A stretch of DNA of 62,000 nt from the NCBI GenBank assembly GCA_002633005.1, contig NMRA01000057.1:979393-1041392 (forward strand), written 5' to 3'. This document shows positions 48,300 through 60,080 of the stretch, piece by piece. Positions within the stretch are counted from its first letter, which is position 1. Every line of letters starts with the position of its first letter. This DNA is from Phoronis australis (taxonomy: Eukaryota; Phoronida; Phoronidae). The position numbers were made by a program, and so were the translations under genes. The notes below the pieces were generated by a model, which was not told the DNA's origin, ran no database searches, and was given only the letters and a program-made list of their open reading frames with translations.

Positions 48300-48477
48300 C
48301 AAAAATATACATATCTACTAGCGCTCCATAACAAAATGCTCATACATGTAGATGTTTAAATCATTGCACAAAATATTCAAGTTAGTTCTGTTTCCAAACC
48401 CTAGCAATGCTCAAAAGGCATGCACTCAACGACCTGTCACCAAATGAACTCTTCAATGCACTCCACCTCAACGAAAC
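48300..48477 (-). other. Possible 3'-untranslated terminal exon of the minus-strand gene
   Basis: A good minus-strand acceptor (CTTGCTGTTTTTCAG, exon starting 48477) lies downstream of the donor at 50845. It could receive the post-stop donor and give a spliced 3' UTR. The right-hand limit is arbitrary. No coding is claimed. Confidence 0.2.
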
Positions 48478-48547
48478 CTGAAAAACAGCAAGAACACAAG
48501 TTCAACAACTTTATGACTACTTGTCCACTGAAAGTTCAGTAGCTTCT

Positions 48548-49026
48548 AAAGGCCCTTTCACACTAACTTAACTCCAGTATGAGCAGAGGGTCAAAGTAAA
48601 CTACGAAGTTAATTGAATCATTCATACTAGGTTTGGTAGTGAACAGCATTGAACTTAACAGTAGGTGAGGCTGTCATCATCGAAGTCATTGCAAAGTAGC
48701 GCTGATGAGAACATTTACATATGCTAATTAACATAACTTATTACTAATTCCCCTGATGATTATTCAAGTAAAATATAAGCAATTGTTAGTGATGACACAG
48801 TCCTTTAATTGTTGGGGATAGCACTGGCCCCTGGCGAAAACTTCGATGAGACTGGAGTTGACCGTTCATACCGCACTGTAGCGTCGATGCTACGCTGTTA
48901 AATCCACCTGTTCACTGGGAAATTAACTGGCGCAGCTAACTTCGATACAGGACCGAATTTGACCATTCATGCTGACTACAACTCCTCAAAACCACTAACC
49001 ATCAACGTTAGTGTGAAATAGCCTTA
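48548..49026. mobile_element. MITE with AAAGGCCCTTTCACACTAAC termini
   Basis: The right end GTTAGTGTGAAATAGCCTTA is the inverse of the left. Another end is at 6820-6910. The right part recurs in the duplicated copy, ending near 54098. Confidence 0.65.
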
Positions 49027-50187
49027 AGAAACAAGGCAAAGGCGAGAATAACAAGATCAATGCAAAACGGTGAAATGTGTGTCCAAGACTATAAATAGTA
49101 CATGTATCTCCAGGGTAATTTTATTATCATGTATGAACAAGTCTGAAACAAGGAAACAGCTGCCATCTCCTTATGAGGTAAATTTCGCACACAAGCGAAG
49201 AAAAACCGAATTGTCACCAGGAGACACTACGATACTCGGACCTAACCCAAAATCAGTGTCAGGCAAACTCTCTTCACAGAAATCCATCAATGAACGTAGT
49301 AAATATTGAGGCCAGGCAAAACCGGACTTGCCACTAGGAGGCACCACAGTAATTTGACCCGTCTGACCACATACGTCAGTTGTGATCGTCTCATTAGGAA
49401 AACGTGTAAAATTTCACAAAATGAAATTAGCTTGAAAAGTGCATAGTACCACATCTCTGAAAATTTCTTTCCCTGTAGGGTAGCTCATGAGGCTTGAATT
49501 GACTACTTGCACGAATTCGCCATTATACTCGAAAAACGAGGCATTATGACCCAACTACAATGGTTCTGCAGGTTTGGAATTGGAACCCAAATACTTTCAC
49601 GTTTGCATTGTTAAAGGTGATGCTAACAGGAGGCATTGTGTCCTAAACAACGATTTTTGCAGCGCCACCAAAGTGTGCAAATAGTGAATGGTAACTAACT
49701 GTAGGAATATGTGACCTTTGACCAAAAATTGTCCAATTATCACACCACCACAGAATGCCACTTTGTAATAAAGCACAATAGACCAAGCAGAGCTTTTGGA
49801 TTTGGGTCAGAGAAGCAAAGAAAATTCTAATGTTAAATACACCAACTGAAAAGTTGGTTATTTTGCAATTAGCACCCTCTGGTGGCTTTTTACTGTGTTC
49901 ATTAAAACTTTCAGTGAAAGTTGATCCAAAGCAGCATTTATCTCATTATTTCACAGTAGTGGCAATATGCTCAAGTTTATTTCTCAACTATCTTTTGATC
50001 AATTCTTACGAAACAAAAAATTGAAATATAATACAAAGAACTTCAAATGCGTGTCAGGGATTTTATATAAATTGATTATAACTTAAGTTACTTTGAAGTC
50101 GGAATTTTGACTGAATGTTGTGTACTTGCCAAATCTCAAAAACAAAGTACAAAAAACAGTATGTGACGATGGCTTTATGGTCATAAC

Positions 50188-50413
50188 TGTGTATTGGTGA
50201 CTAAATAAGACTATTTGAAGATTTTGAAATCCGTGTATTGGTGACTTAAATAAGACTATTTGAAGATTTTGAAATCCGTGTATTGGTGACTTAAATAAGA
50301 CTATTTGAAGATTTTGAAATCCGTGTATTGGTGACTTAAATAAGACTATTTGAAGATTTCGAATTCCGTGTATTGGTGACTTAAATAAGACTATTTGAAG
50401 ATTTTGAAATCTG
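50188..50413. repeat. Minisatellite, five copies of 45 bp
   Basis: Unit CCGTGTATTGGTGACTTAAA followed by TAAGACTATTTGAAGATTTT and GAAAT. The first unit has a 1-base deletion and the fourth has two changes. Copy B has a single unit near 55308-55351. Confidence 0.95.
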
Positions 50414-50845
50414 TGACACTATGTTTTGGAAAAGCCATTATGAAAAATTGAGCTTTTTAGGAAAATTTAAATACGATTTTAATTAAAAAACTAGTCACTC
50501 AAAAATAATTTTCAAAGTTTTTTCTCAAGTTGTGGGTAATATTTAAGACGACATATTTAAAAATAATACATTTTACAGAGGAACACGGAAAAACAAAAAC
50601 AGTGTATCTACTAATAACAGAGTGACAAGACCCAAAAAATCAATGCCAGGCCAGTGAACACCAACTCAGACCCTTTCTAGGTCATTCATGAACAATACAA
50701 TACTAAAATCACTGAACAATGGTGCAAGGTGAACGAAGACATACAAACAAGGCTAGATATGGGTGAAGTAAGGCATGATTACAGTGAAAACATACAACTG
50801 TTTGCTAACACCTGTTTAAGGAATGAAAACAAGACCGGAACGTAC

Positions 50846-51022
50846 CCGAGTCTCAATTGGTCTGCATGGCCTTGAACTTTGCCAGTAAGCTTTTGGTGGT
50901 GCCCTCTTCAGGCAGCTCCTCCTCATCATTGTAGTCCTGTTCACGGACGACGTCGGCGCGCTGCTCTGGCATGTTTTCAAACTCGCCACCCTCTACCTTT
51001 GGTTCACTATGAGTTCTAGGAG
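50846..51022 (-). CDS. Acidic EELPEEG-LLAKFK repeat protein: exon with stop (copy A)
   Basis: Minus-strand acceptor GTTTCTGTAG at 51023-51032. Entered in phase 1 it completes an Ala codon and encodes the second module: GGEFENMPEQRADVVRE, then EEELPEEGTTKSLLAKFKAM, then QTN and TGA at 50853-50855. Nine bases later is a consensus-like donor CGG|GTACGT. The same TGA and donor are present at 55792-55968. The module also occurs, split over two exons, in the preceding part of the protein. The function is unknown to me; the motif faintly recalls linker regions of EPLIN-like actin-binding LIM proteins, but no LIM domain is in the window. Confidence 0.65.
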
Positions 51023-51564
51023 CTACAGAAACAACATAAGGAATTGCTAACAAATAATATTACCAATGGTCACAATGAAGACCAGTACGTCACAATGTCA
51101 TTGTTAATATGCAGCCATTATTGAGGATCTAGTTTACTCTTGTACATATAAGACTGCTTGTACCTTGTTCATTAGATGATCAATATTTTCCTCATGATGA
51201 TGACATTATAACAACGTGATTAAGACACTACATAAATAAACAAATTTGAAGTAATTTGTAATAAAAATATTGTGACACAATTATTTTAACTGCGGTAAAA
51301 ATTCGCCAGTTCGGGAGAGTGGAAAATTTGGCCATTTTGGTGAAGGTTGAAGCTCACACCAAAATTTAGAAATAGCCAATATTGGCTGCGGCAAATCACG
51401 AGAAAGACAGATTTATCTCAGACTTTGTTGATATATCATGCAGTGTTAATGCGATGAACGCCAAAATGACCAATGTCCCAATCTTCACAATCAATAAAAT
51501 TCGAATCTCAGAGTTTCAAATTTGTGACTTCCACAAACTGCAAAAAAATTTTTCCTGTACGTAC

Positions 51565-51790
51565 CAGGTTCACTGTCGTAGATGCCACTGTCGGCGTCGC
51601 CAGAGTTATTGCTGGCCGTCTTCTTTGCGGAACTCCGCTGTCGCGAGGGAGTCTTGGGTAGAGGCACCAGCTGTGGGCTGCTACTCTCGATAGACTTGAA
51701 CTTGGCCAGCAGGTTACGCGCCATGCCCTCCTCGGGTAGTTCTTCCTCTTCATTTGGATTATCTGCCTCTCGCAGGACGTCAGTGCGTAC
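51565..51790 (-). CDS. Acidic EELPEEG-LLAKFK repeat protein: middle exon (copy A)
   Basis: Acceptor TCTCTTGCAG, donor CCTG|GTACGT, 226 bp, phase 0 to 1. It encodes VRTDVLREAD, then EEEELPEEGMARNLLAKFKS, then a basic, Ser-rich stretch (LPKTPSRQRSSAKKT) and GIYDSEP. Highly similar to 56536-56761, with the frame kept. In the intact transcript it should follow the exon equivalent to 58217-58339, which for this copy would fall in the N-run. Confidence 0.65.
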
Positions 51791-52472
51791 CTGCAAGAGA
51801 GACCGGAAAGTTCACGTGAGACTTCGCTTGGGTGTCCTACACACTGTACATACAGTCCAAGCATTACGGTGGGAGGCAAATCAATGGCAAGCCTTGTTTG
51901 ATTTTGATTTTAAGTTTGTCAGAAGAAATAAGACACAAGTTCCAAGAAAGACTATTTAATTGTGTTCAGTGTCCAGGCTGGAGCTCAGACTATTTCTGAA
52001 ATCAATTTAACAGTCTAAAGCATGTTTCATCACAATTTCATCGTAGTAGAAATTCTGGGTCACCTAAAGTGAGTGTGCAGTATCGCATAAACAAAGACTT
52101 TATTTAGATAACATACAACTGGTCAGCCTTTATTTAATGTCTTGTAACAAAACAGAGTGGTAGTGGGATTAACCATTGGAACAGCTTTGATGGCTGGCGA
52201 GTTCTGGCAGATATTTACCCACGGGAGGGGGGGTGGGTTTACTACACGACATGATAAATGATGGAGAAAACAAACTTCATTCCTTTATTCTAGCCATGTA
52301 CTGTAAACAGTGCCAACTGATAATGTCCCACCAACATACACACATTGTTAGTTAGGAATGTGCCAAAGTCTTTTGATTCTAAACACCAGGGTATATATTT
52401 GGAAAATGGCAATGTTTGTACCTGTCTAGTTCCTCAAAAATAAGCTTGGACTTAAAAAGGAAAATGCGTCAG

Positions 52473-52877
52473 CATAGACTATTAGTACATGGACCGCAAA
52501 CTCCGTATTTTCACTGGACAAAACCCTACGCATAAGCCCTGATGTCACTATTCACTAGCGAAACCTGGCAGACATAACACATTTTACTGCCGGCAAGTAA
52601 GTCGTCTGCTAATCATGGTCGGCTGCCGTGTGGTCGGGTGCATGACCAGTAGCATTGCCAAAAGTACTCACAATACCAAGAGTTCTACTATTGAAAGACT
52701 TTGAACAGCATTTCAACGCCGAAATTATTTTTTTCCTTGTACTAGACAGTGAAATGGATGCAAAAATTTCCGGTCACTGACCGTAAACTGAGTTTGCTAT
52801 GTTTAGAGGGTGGCGCTTCCTCGTGGATATTTCGCAAGAAAATGTCACAGTTGCGAATCTGTTGTCTATAATCTATG
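52473..52877. mobile_element. MITE, family related to 36439-36632 (copy A)
   Basis: CATAGACTATTAGTACATGG at the left and GTTGCGAATCTGTTG, TCTATAATCTATGG at the right. The duplicate is at 57444-57848. Confidence 0.6.
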
Positions 52878-53061
52878 GTGCCTGCGACTTCGAAACATGA
52901 CGACCGATATGTCTAGTTAATAAACACTGTATGGTACCAAGAGTAACACTAAGTAATTCTAGTAGGTAAGCAAACAATGTGCCTATAACGTCCTGTTTCT
53001 CATATGGACCGTCAAATTTTTCTGTTCGACACTTGCTGACACTGTTCATTTTGGGGAAGCC

Positions 53062-53826
53062 NNNNNNNNNNNNNNNNNNNNNNNNNNNNNNNNNNNNNNN
53101 NNNNNNNNNNNNNNNNNNNNNNNNNNNNNNNNNNNNNNNNNNNNNNNNNNNNNNNNNNNNNNNNNNNNNNNNNNNNNNNNNNNNNNNNNNNNNNNNNNNN
53201 NNNNNNNNNNNNNNNNNNNNNNNNNNNNNNNNNNNNNNNNNNNNNNNNNNNNNNNNNNNNNNNNNNNNNNNNNNNNNNNNNNNNNNNNNNNNNNNNNNNN
53301 NNNNNNNNNNNNNNNNNNNNNNNNNNNNNNNNNNNNNNNNNNNNNNNNNNNNNNNNNNNNNNNNNNNNNNNNNNNNNNNNNNNNNNNNNNNNNNNNNNNN
53401 NNNNNNNNNNNNNNNNNNNNNNNNNNNNNNNNNNNNNNNNNNNNNNNNNNNNNNNNNNNNNNNNNNNNNNNNNNNNNNNNNNNNNNNNNNNNNNNNNNNN
53501 NNNNNNNNNNNNNNNNNNNNNNNNNNNNNNNNNNNNNNNNNNNNNNNNNNNNNNNNNNNNNNNNNNNNNNNNNNNNNNNNNNNNNNNNNNNNNNNNNNNN
53601 NNNNNNNNNNNNNNNNNNNNNNNNNNNNNNNNNNNNNNNNNNNNNNNNNNNNNNNNNNNNNNNNNNNNNNNNNNNNNNNNNNNNNNNNNNNNNNNNNNNN
53701 NNNNNNNNNNNNNNNNNNNNNNNNNNNNNNNNNNNNNNNNNNNNNNNNNNNNNNNNNNNNNNNNNNNNNNNNNNNNNNNNNNNNNNNNNNNNNNNNNNNN
53801 NNNNNNNNNNNNNNNNNNNNNNNNNN
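53062..53826. other. Assembly gap (765 N)
   Basis: Unresolved run of N between the two overlap copies. Confidence 1.
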
Positions 53827-55791
53827 CTGATGATTATTCAAGTAAAATATAAGCAATTGTTAGTGATGACACAGTCCTTTAATTGTTGGGGATAGCACTG
53901 GCCCCTGGCGAAAACTTCGATGAGACTGGAGTTGACCGTTCATACCGCACTGTAGCGTCGATGCTACGCTGTTAAATCCACCTGTTCACTGGGAAATTAA
54001 CTGGCGCAGCTAACTTCGATACAGGACCGAATTTGACCATTCATGCTGAGTACAACTCCTCAAAACCACTAACCATCAACGTTAGTGTGAAATAGCCTTA
54101 AGAAACAAGGCAAAGGCGAGAATAACAAGATCAATGCAAAACGGTGAAATGTGTGTCCACGACTGTAAACAGTACACGGATCTCCAGGGTAATTTTATTA
54201 TCATGTATGAACAAGTCTGAAACAAGGAAACAGCTGCCATCTCCTTATGAGGCAAATTTCGCACACAAGCGAAGAAAAACCGAATTGTCACCAGGAGACA
54301 CTACGATACTGGGACCTAACCCAAAATCAGTGTCAGGCATACTCTCTTCACAGAAATCCATCAATGAACGTAGTAAATATTGAGGCAAGGCAAAACCGGA
54401 CTTGCCACTAGGAGGCACCACAGTAATTTGACCCGTCTGACCACATACATCAGTTGTGATCGTCTCGTTAGGAAAACGTGTAAAATTTCACAAAATGAAA
54501 TTAGCTTGAAAAGTGCATAGTTGTCATTTTAACCACATCTCTGAAAATTTCTTTCCCTGTAGGGCAGCTCATGAAGCTTGAATTCACTACTTGCATGAAT
54601 TCGCCATTATACTCGAAAACGAGGCATTATGACCCAACTACAATGGTTCTGCATGTTTGGAATTGGAACCCAAATACTTTCACGTTTGCATTGTTAAAGT
54701 TGATGCTAAAACAAGGCATTGTGTCCTAAACAACAATGATTTTTGCAGCGCCACCAAAGTGTGCCAGTAGTGAATGGTAACTAACTGTAGGAATCTGTGA
54801 CCTTTGACCATAAATTGTCCAATTATCACACCACCACAGAATGTCCTTTTGTAATAAAGCACAACAGACCAAGCAGACCTTTTGGATTTGGGCCAGAGAA
54901 GCAAAGAAAATTCAAATGTTAAATGCACCAACTGAAAAGTTGGTTATTTTGCAATTAATACCCTCTGGTGGCTTTTTACTGTGTTCATTAAAACTTTCAG
55001 TGAAAGTTGATCCAAAGCAGCGTACGAGAACTGCAAAACTTTAAACACGTTTATCTCAGTTCATTATTTCACAGTAGTGGCGATACGCTCAAGTTTATTT
55101 CTCAACTATTTTTTGAACAATATTTACGAAACAAAAAAATTGAAATATAATACAAATGAACTTCAAATGCGTGCCAGGGATTTTATTTAAATTGATTATA
55201 ACTTAGTTATTTTGAAGTTGGAATTATGACAGAATGTTGTGTATTTGCCAAATCTCAAAAACAAAATACAAAAAACAGTATGTGACGATGGCTTTATGGT
55301 CATAACTGTGCATTGGTGACTTAAATAAGACTATTTGAAGATTTTGAAATCTGTGACACTATGTTTTGGAAAAGCCATTATGAAAAATTGAGCTTTTTAG
55401 GAAAACTTAAATATGATTTTAATTAAAAAACTAGTCACTAAGAATTTTTTTCTAAAGTTTTTTCTCAAGCTGTGGGTAATAGTTGAGACGACATATTAGT
55501 AAAAATAATACATTTTACAGAGGAACACGGAAAAACAAACAGTGTATCTACCTCCCCTAATAACAGAGTGACAACACCCAAGAAATCAATGCCAGGCCAG
55601 TGAACACCAATTGAGACCCTTTCTAGGTCATTCATGAACAATACAATACTCAAGTCACTGGACAATGGTGCAAGGTGAAGGAAGACATACAAACAAGGCT
55701 AGATATGGGCGAAGTCAGGCATGATTACAGTGAAAACATACAAATGTTTGCTAACACGTGTTTAAGGAATGAAAACAAGACCGGAACGTAC

Positions 55792-55968
55792 CCGAGTCTC
55801 AATTGGTCTGCATGGCCTTGAACTTTGCCAGTAAGCTTTTGGTTGTGCCCTCTTCAGGCAGCTCCTCCTCATCATTGTAGTCCTGTTCACGGACGACGTC
55901 GGCGCGCTGCTCCGGTGTGTTTTCAAACTCGCCACCCTCTACCTTTGGTTCATTATGAGTTCTGGGAG
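55792..55968 (-). CDS. Acidic EELPEEG-LLAKFK repeat protein: exon with stop (copy B)
   Basis: Counterpart of 50846-51022 with the same splice sites and stop (TGA at 55799-55801). Reads GGEFENTPEQRADVVRE and EEELPEEGTTKSLLAKFKAM. Amino-acid differences from copy A are few (for example Ser to Asn and Met to Thr), as expected for alleles or a very recent duplicate. Confidence 0.65.
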
Positions 55969-56535
55969 CTACAGAAACAACATAAGGAATTGCTAACAAA
56001 TAATATTACCAATGGTCACAATGAAGACCAGTACGTCACAATGTCACTGTTAATATGCAGCCATTATTGAGGATCTAGTTTACTCTTGTACATATAGACT
56101 GCTTGTGTCTTGTTCATTTAGAAGATCAATATTTTCCTCATGATGACGAGATTATAACGTGATTAAGACACTACATAAATAAACAAATTTGACGTAATTT
56201 GTCACAAAAATATTGTGACTCAATTATTTTAACAGCGGTAAAAATTTGCCAGTTCGGGAGAGTGGAAAATTTGGCCATTTTGGTGAAGGTTGAAGCTCAC
56301 ACCAAAATTTAGAAATAGCCAATATTGGCTGCGGCAAATCACGAGAAAGACAGATTTTGCACTGACAGCTACTATCAAGAATTTCATCTCAGACTTTGTT
56401 GATATATCATGCAGTGTTAATGTGATGAACGCCAAAATGACCAATGTCCCAATCTCCACAATCAATAAAATTCCAATTTCAGAGTTTCAAATTTGTGACT
56501 TCCACAAACTGCAAAAAAATTTTTATTGTACGTAC

Positions 56536-56761
56536 CAGGTTCACTGTCGTAGATGCCACTGTCGGCGTCGCCAGAGTTATTGCTGGCCGTCTTCTTTGCG
56601 GAACTCCTCTGTCGTGAGGGAGTCTTGGGTAGAGGCACCAACTGTGGGCTGCTACTCTCGATAGACTTGAACTTGGCCAGTAGGTTACGCGCCATGCCCT
56701 CCTCGGGCAGTTCTTCCTCTTCATTTGGATTATCTGCCTCTCGCAGGACGTCAGTGCGTAC
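56536..56761 (-). CDS. Acidic EELPEEG-LLAKFK repeat protein: middle exon (copy B)
   Basis: Counterpart of 51565-51790: acceptor CTCTTACAG, donor G|GTACGT, 226 bp. It continues in frame from the exon at 58217-58339, so that GGEFESTPQ joins VRTDVLREAD, completing the first module across the junction. That match to the second module is the best evidence that both exons are real. Confidence 0.7.
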
Positions 56762-57443
56762 CTGTAAGAGAGACCGCAAAGTTCACGCGAGACTCCGCTT
56801 GGGTGTCCTACACACTGTGCATACAGTCCAAGCATTATGGTGGGAAGCAAATCAATGGCAAGCTTTGTTTGATTTTGATTTTAAGTTTGTCAGAAGAAAT
56901 ACGACACAAGTTCCAAGAAAGACTATTTAATTGTGTTCAGTGTCCAGGCTGGAGCTCAGACTATTTCTGAAATCAATTTAACAGTCTAAAGCATGTTTCA
57001 TCACAATTTCATCGTAGTAGAAATTCTGGGTCACCTAAAGTGAGTGTGCAGTATCGCATAAACAAAGACTTTATTTAGATAACATACAACTGGTCAGCCT
57101 CTATTTAATATCTTGTAATGAAACAGAGTGGTAGTGGGATTAACCATTGGAACAGCTTTGATGGCTGGCGAGTTCTGGCAGATATTTACCCACGGGAGGG
57201 GGGGTGGGTTTACTACACGACATGATAAATGATGGAGAAAACAAACTTCATTCCTTTATTCTAGCCATGTACTGTAAACAGTGCCAACTGATAATGTCCC
57301 ACCAACATACACACATTGTTAGTTAGGAATGTGCCAAAGTCTTTTGATTCTAAACACCAGGGTATATATTTGGAAAATGGCAATGTTTGTACCTGTCTAG
57401 TTCCTCAAAAATAAGCTTGGACTTAAAAAGGAAAATGCGTCAG

Positions 57444-57848
57444 CATAGACTATTAGTACATGGACCGCAAACTCCGTATTTTCACTGGACAAAACCCTAC
57501 GCATAAGCCCTGATGTCACTATTCACTAGCGAAACCTGGCAGACATAACACATTTTACTGCCGGCAAGTAAGTCGTCTGCTAATCATGGTCGGCTGCCGT
57601 GTGGTCGGGTGCATGACCAGTAGCATTGCCAAAAGTACTCACAATACCAAGAGTTCTACTATTGAAAGACTTTGAACAGCATTTCAACGCCGAAATTATT
57701 TTTTTCCTTGTACTAGACAGTGAAATGGATGCAAAAATTTCCGGTCACTGACCGTAAACTGAGTTTGCTATGTTTAGAGGGTGGCGCTTCCTCGTGGATA
57801 TTTCGCAAGAAAATGTCACAGTTGCGAATCTGTTGTCTATAATCTATG
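57444..57848. mobile_element. MITE (copy B of 52473-52877)
   Basis: Essentially identical to its partner in copy A. Confidence 0.6.
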
Positions 57849-58216
57849 GTGCCTGCGACTTCGAAACATGACGACCGATATGTCTAGTTAATAAACACTG
57901 TATGGTACCAAGAGTAACACTAAGTAATTCTAGTAGGTAAGCAAACAATGTGCCTATAACGTCCTGTTTCTCATATGGACCGTCAAATTTTCCTGTTCGA
58001 CACTTGCTGACACTGTTCATTTTGGGGAAGCCCACAAACTGCAGACATTCTTCATTGAGACTCCAAAAGCAAGAGCATGAGCCTACTTTTGGAATGAGAA
58101 ATATTTTCTAAGGACTTCACCATGGGCCTAAATCTGGAGGGCCAGTTTGCAATGAGGAAATATTTGGATTAATATTTTTTAACATCTCCATAACCTTACC
58201 ATGTGACTGCCATTAC

Positions 58217-58339
58217 CTGTGGTGTACTTTCGAACTCTCCTCCAAGGGAATGAGACACACTGTCACCATCTGAAGCAGTGGAACTCACGTCATCCCTAGA
58301 AGTGGAGTGCACGGTCGGTCGTAGTGGAGTGGGTGTGGC
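58217..58339 (-). CDS. Acidic EELPEEG-LLAKFK repeat protein: upstream exon
   Basis: Minus-strand acceptor TATTCTAG, donor CAG|GTAATG, 123 bp, phase 0-0, 41 codons. It starts ATPTPLRPTVHSTSRDD, passes through a Ser/Asp-rich stretch (SSTASDGDSVSHS) and ends GGEFESTPQ. The last nine residues begin the first module, finished by 56536-56761. Further 5' exons were not found up to 62000. Confidence 0.6.
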
Positions 58340-58367
58340 CTAGAATACCAAGCGTATGAATCGTCGA

Positions 58368-58381
58368 GTTACCATGGTAAC
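58368..58381. promoter_or_regulatory. Perfect RFX X-box palindrome
   Basis: GTTACCATGGTAAC is a perfect 14-bp palindrome matching the RFX consensus. It lies 29 bp upstream (minus-strand sense) of the exon at 58217-58339. Confidence 0.35.
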
Positions 58382-59532
58382 AAGTAGTACTAATAACGGA
58401 TTATACGAACTGCATCCAAGGGTTGTAAAGTCTGAACAACACGGTGGGTTGCCTTCAAATATTTGGCGATTAAAAATTCATTATTACAAGACTATCGATA
58501 CTCCGGTTCTCCGATTGCCTAAAACACAATTACTTATATTATGTGATGCTGAACAGCTGGCCTTGGAATATCACCCTTCATTCACACAGCCGAGATGTCT
58601 GATGTCGCTATTGATGACATGACCAATTACATATTGCTGAAATCATAAATCCCTACCCAAAATCAAGCAGCAAAAACAATACATAAAAGCAGGTGTAACC
58701 ACAGGCTAATTTAATAAAAAAACAAAAATCAGAGGAAAGCACCGTTAGTAGTAGCATAACAAAACGAAAATAGATCAATCTCTTCACAAAAATAGATCAA
58801 TCTCTCTGGCATATCAGGTCATACTACTTAGTATCACCACAGGGGGCAGTCTATATTTTGCAAAGATACTGCATACAGCCAGTTAGATTCAGACACATCA
58901 TTGCAGCAGCTAGAAAGTCTAGTGTTTAGCTACGCTACCTATTAATTAACACATATTAAAAAAGTATGTCCAGATTACCTTGTTGAAAAATTTCTACAAT
59001 TGTGAGCACAACTTTGACGAAGATAGACAAATTTCATCAAAATTCTAATATTTCATTACACCAATAACTGGGAACCTCAAAACTAAACAACTAGATTGTT
59101 TATAAATTCATATTCAACAATATCTATTCTGCCAAGTTGCTCTATAAACAGATTTGACAGGCGAGATGCTCAGAGCAACAGCCCTATCATTTAACCCTGT
59201 TGGCCACCACAGACACTTCAAGCATTGTATTAGGCAGCTAAGACAAGGGTTGAGAATATGAGTTGCAATGAAGACTTGTGTTCTGGTTGACTAAAGTGTA
59301 ATTAAAACAAACAGTTAAACAACAAATGTATCAGTGGCTGAACTCGATTGACTTCAACAGTTTCATGGGGTCAACCAGCTATGACATCCGATGGATCGTT
59401 TTAAAATCTGGAAGTCATGACTGGGAGCCAATCGAATGTCTTAGCCGGATTACCCGACAGAGCCGGCCAACCAAGTGTACACACAGTGCGCAAAATGTTA
59501 TCAAACTAAATTGTCATGCTCATTCATGGGTT

Positions 59533-59783
59533 CAGTAGCGTGCAGAAGGAGGGGCCCCGACAGGGCAATAGCCTCGAGCATCCACATCGGATGGCATCCG
59601 GTCGCTAGGAATAAACTTTTTAAAATTGTGACTAATTTGCTGTTAAGATGAATAAAGTTTATATTTTATGTTTCACTTTTTTACTTTTCTTTGTGTTATA
59701 TCCATGCAAAGCCAATTGAGTAGAGAGAGGGACGTTCAATAAAAATATTGCCCGGGGCATTGCCAAACCTCTGCACGCTACTG
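59533..59783. mobile_element. hAT-like MITE with 8-bp target duplication
   Basis: CAGTAGCGTGCAGAAGG at the left and its near inverse CCTCTGCACGCTACTG at the right. Flanks CATGGGTT (59525-59532) and CATGGGCT (59784-59791) differ at one base, fitting an 8-bp hAT-type duplication. Confidence 0.75.
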
Positions 59784-59966
59784 CATGGGCTGCACTGGGC
59801 TGAAACTGAACCATATTTTCAAAATTAATATAAATGCAACGAGTATATATATATATATATATATATAAATATATATGGAAAAATTGAAAAAAACAGACTA
59901 CGCACAAAATTCCTTAAGCTTGAATAATCCTAAATGGCCATATTAAGCAACCTAAAAATATACGTC

Positions 59967-60080
59967 CTTGTTCAAGCTTACCCAATATTACTCAAGCTTG
60001 GTCAATATTATTCAAGCTTGGACCATATTGTTCAAGCTTGCCCAATATTAATCAAGCTGAGCCAACATTGTTCATGCTTA
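59967..60080. repeat. Short tandem array centred on AAGCTT
   Basis: About five units of 21-22 bp of the form ATTCAAGCTTGCCCAATATT, degenerating to the right. Confidence 0.7.

Larger units (their letters stand above)
45553..48476. other. Gap between the convergent viperin and acidic-repeat genes
   Basis: No coding exon recognised. It should contain the viperin 3' UTR and possibly the minus-strand 3' UTR. It holds an X-box-like palindrome at 46874 and a hairpin element at 47673-47760. Confidence 0.5.
48753..53061. repeat. Overlap copy A
   Basis: Colinear with 53827-58032. The first 3.3 kb differ by scattered substitutions and indels; from about 52155 to the N-run the two are almost identical. 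It carries two exons of the acidic-repeat gene and a 45-bp minisatellite with five copies where copy B has one. Confidence 0.95.
53827..58032. repeat. Overlap copy B
   Basis: Partner of 48753-53061. The offset falls from 5074 bp at the left to 4971 bp at the right because of indels, mainly the minisatellite. It begins at the first base after the gap. Confidence 0.95.

Noticed and set aside
50853-50855. Selenocysteine reading of the in-frame TGA
   Set aside because: No SECIS element is visible and only a few codons follow before the donor site; an ordinary stop is simpler.
52873-53856. Long open frames on both strands across 52873-53856
   Set aside because: They consist almost entirely of the run of N and have no coding meaning.
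48753-58032. True tandem gene duplication of the acidic-repeat gene
   Set aside because: Cannot be excluded, but the gap position and single-copy flanks fit unmerged contigs better.
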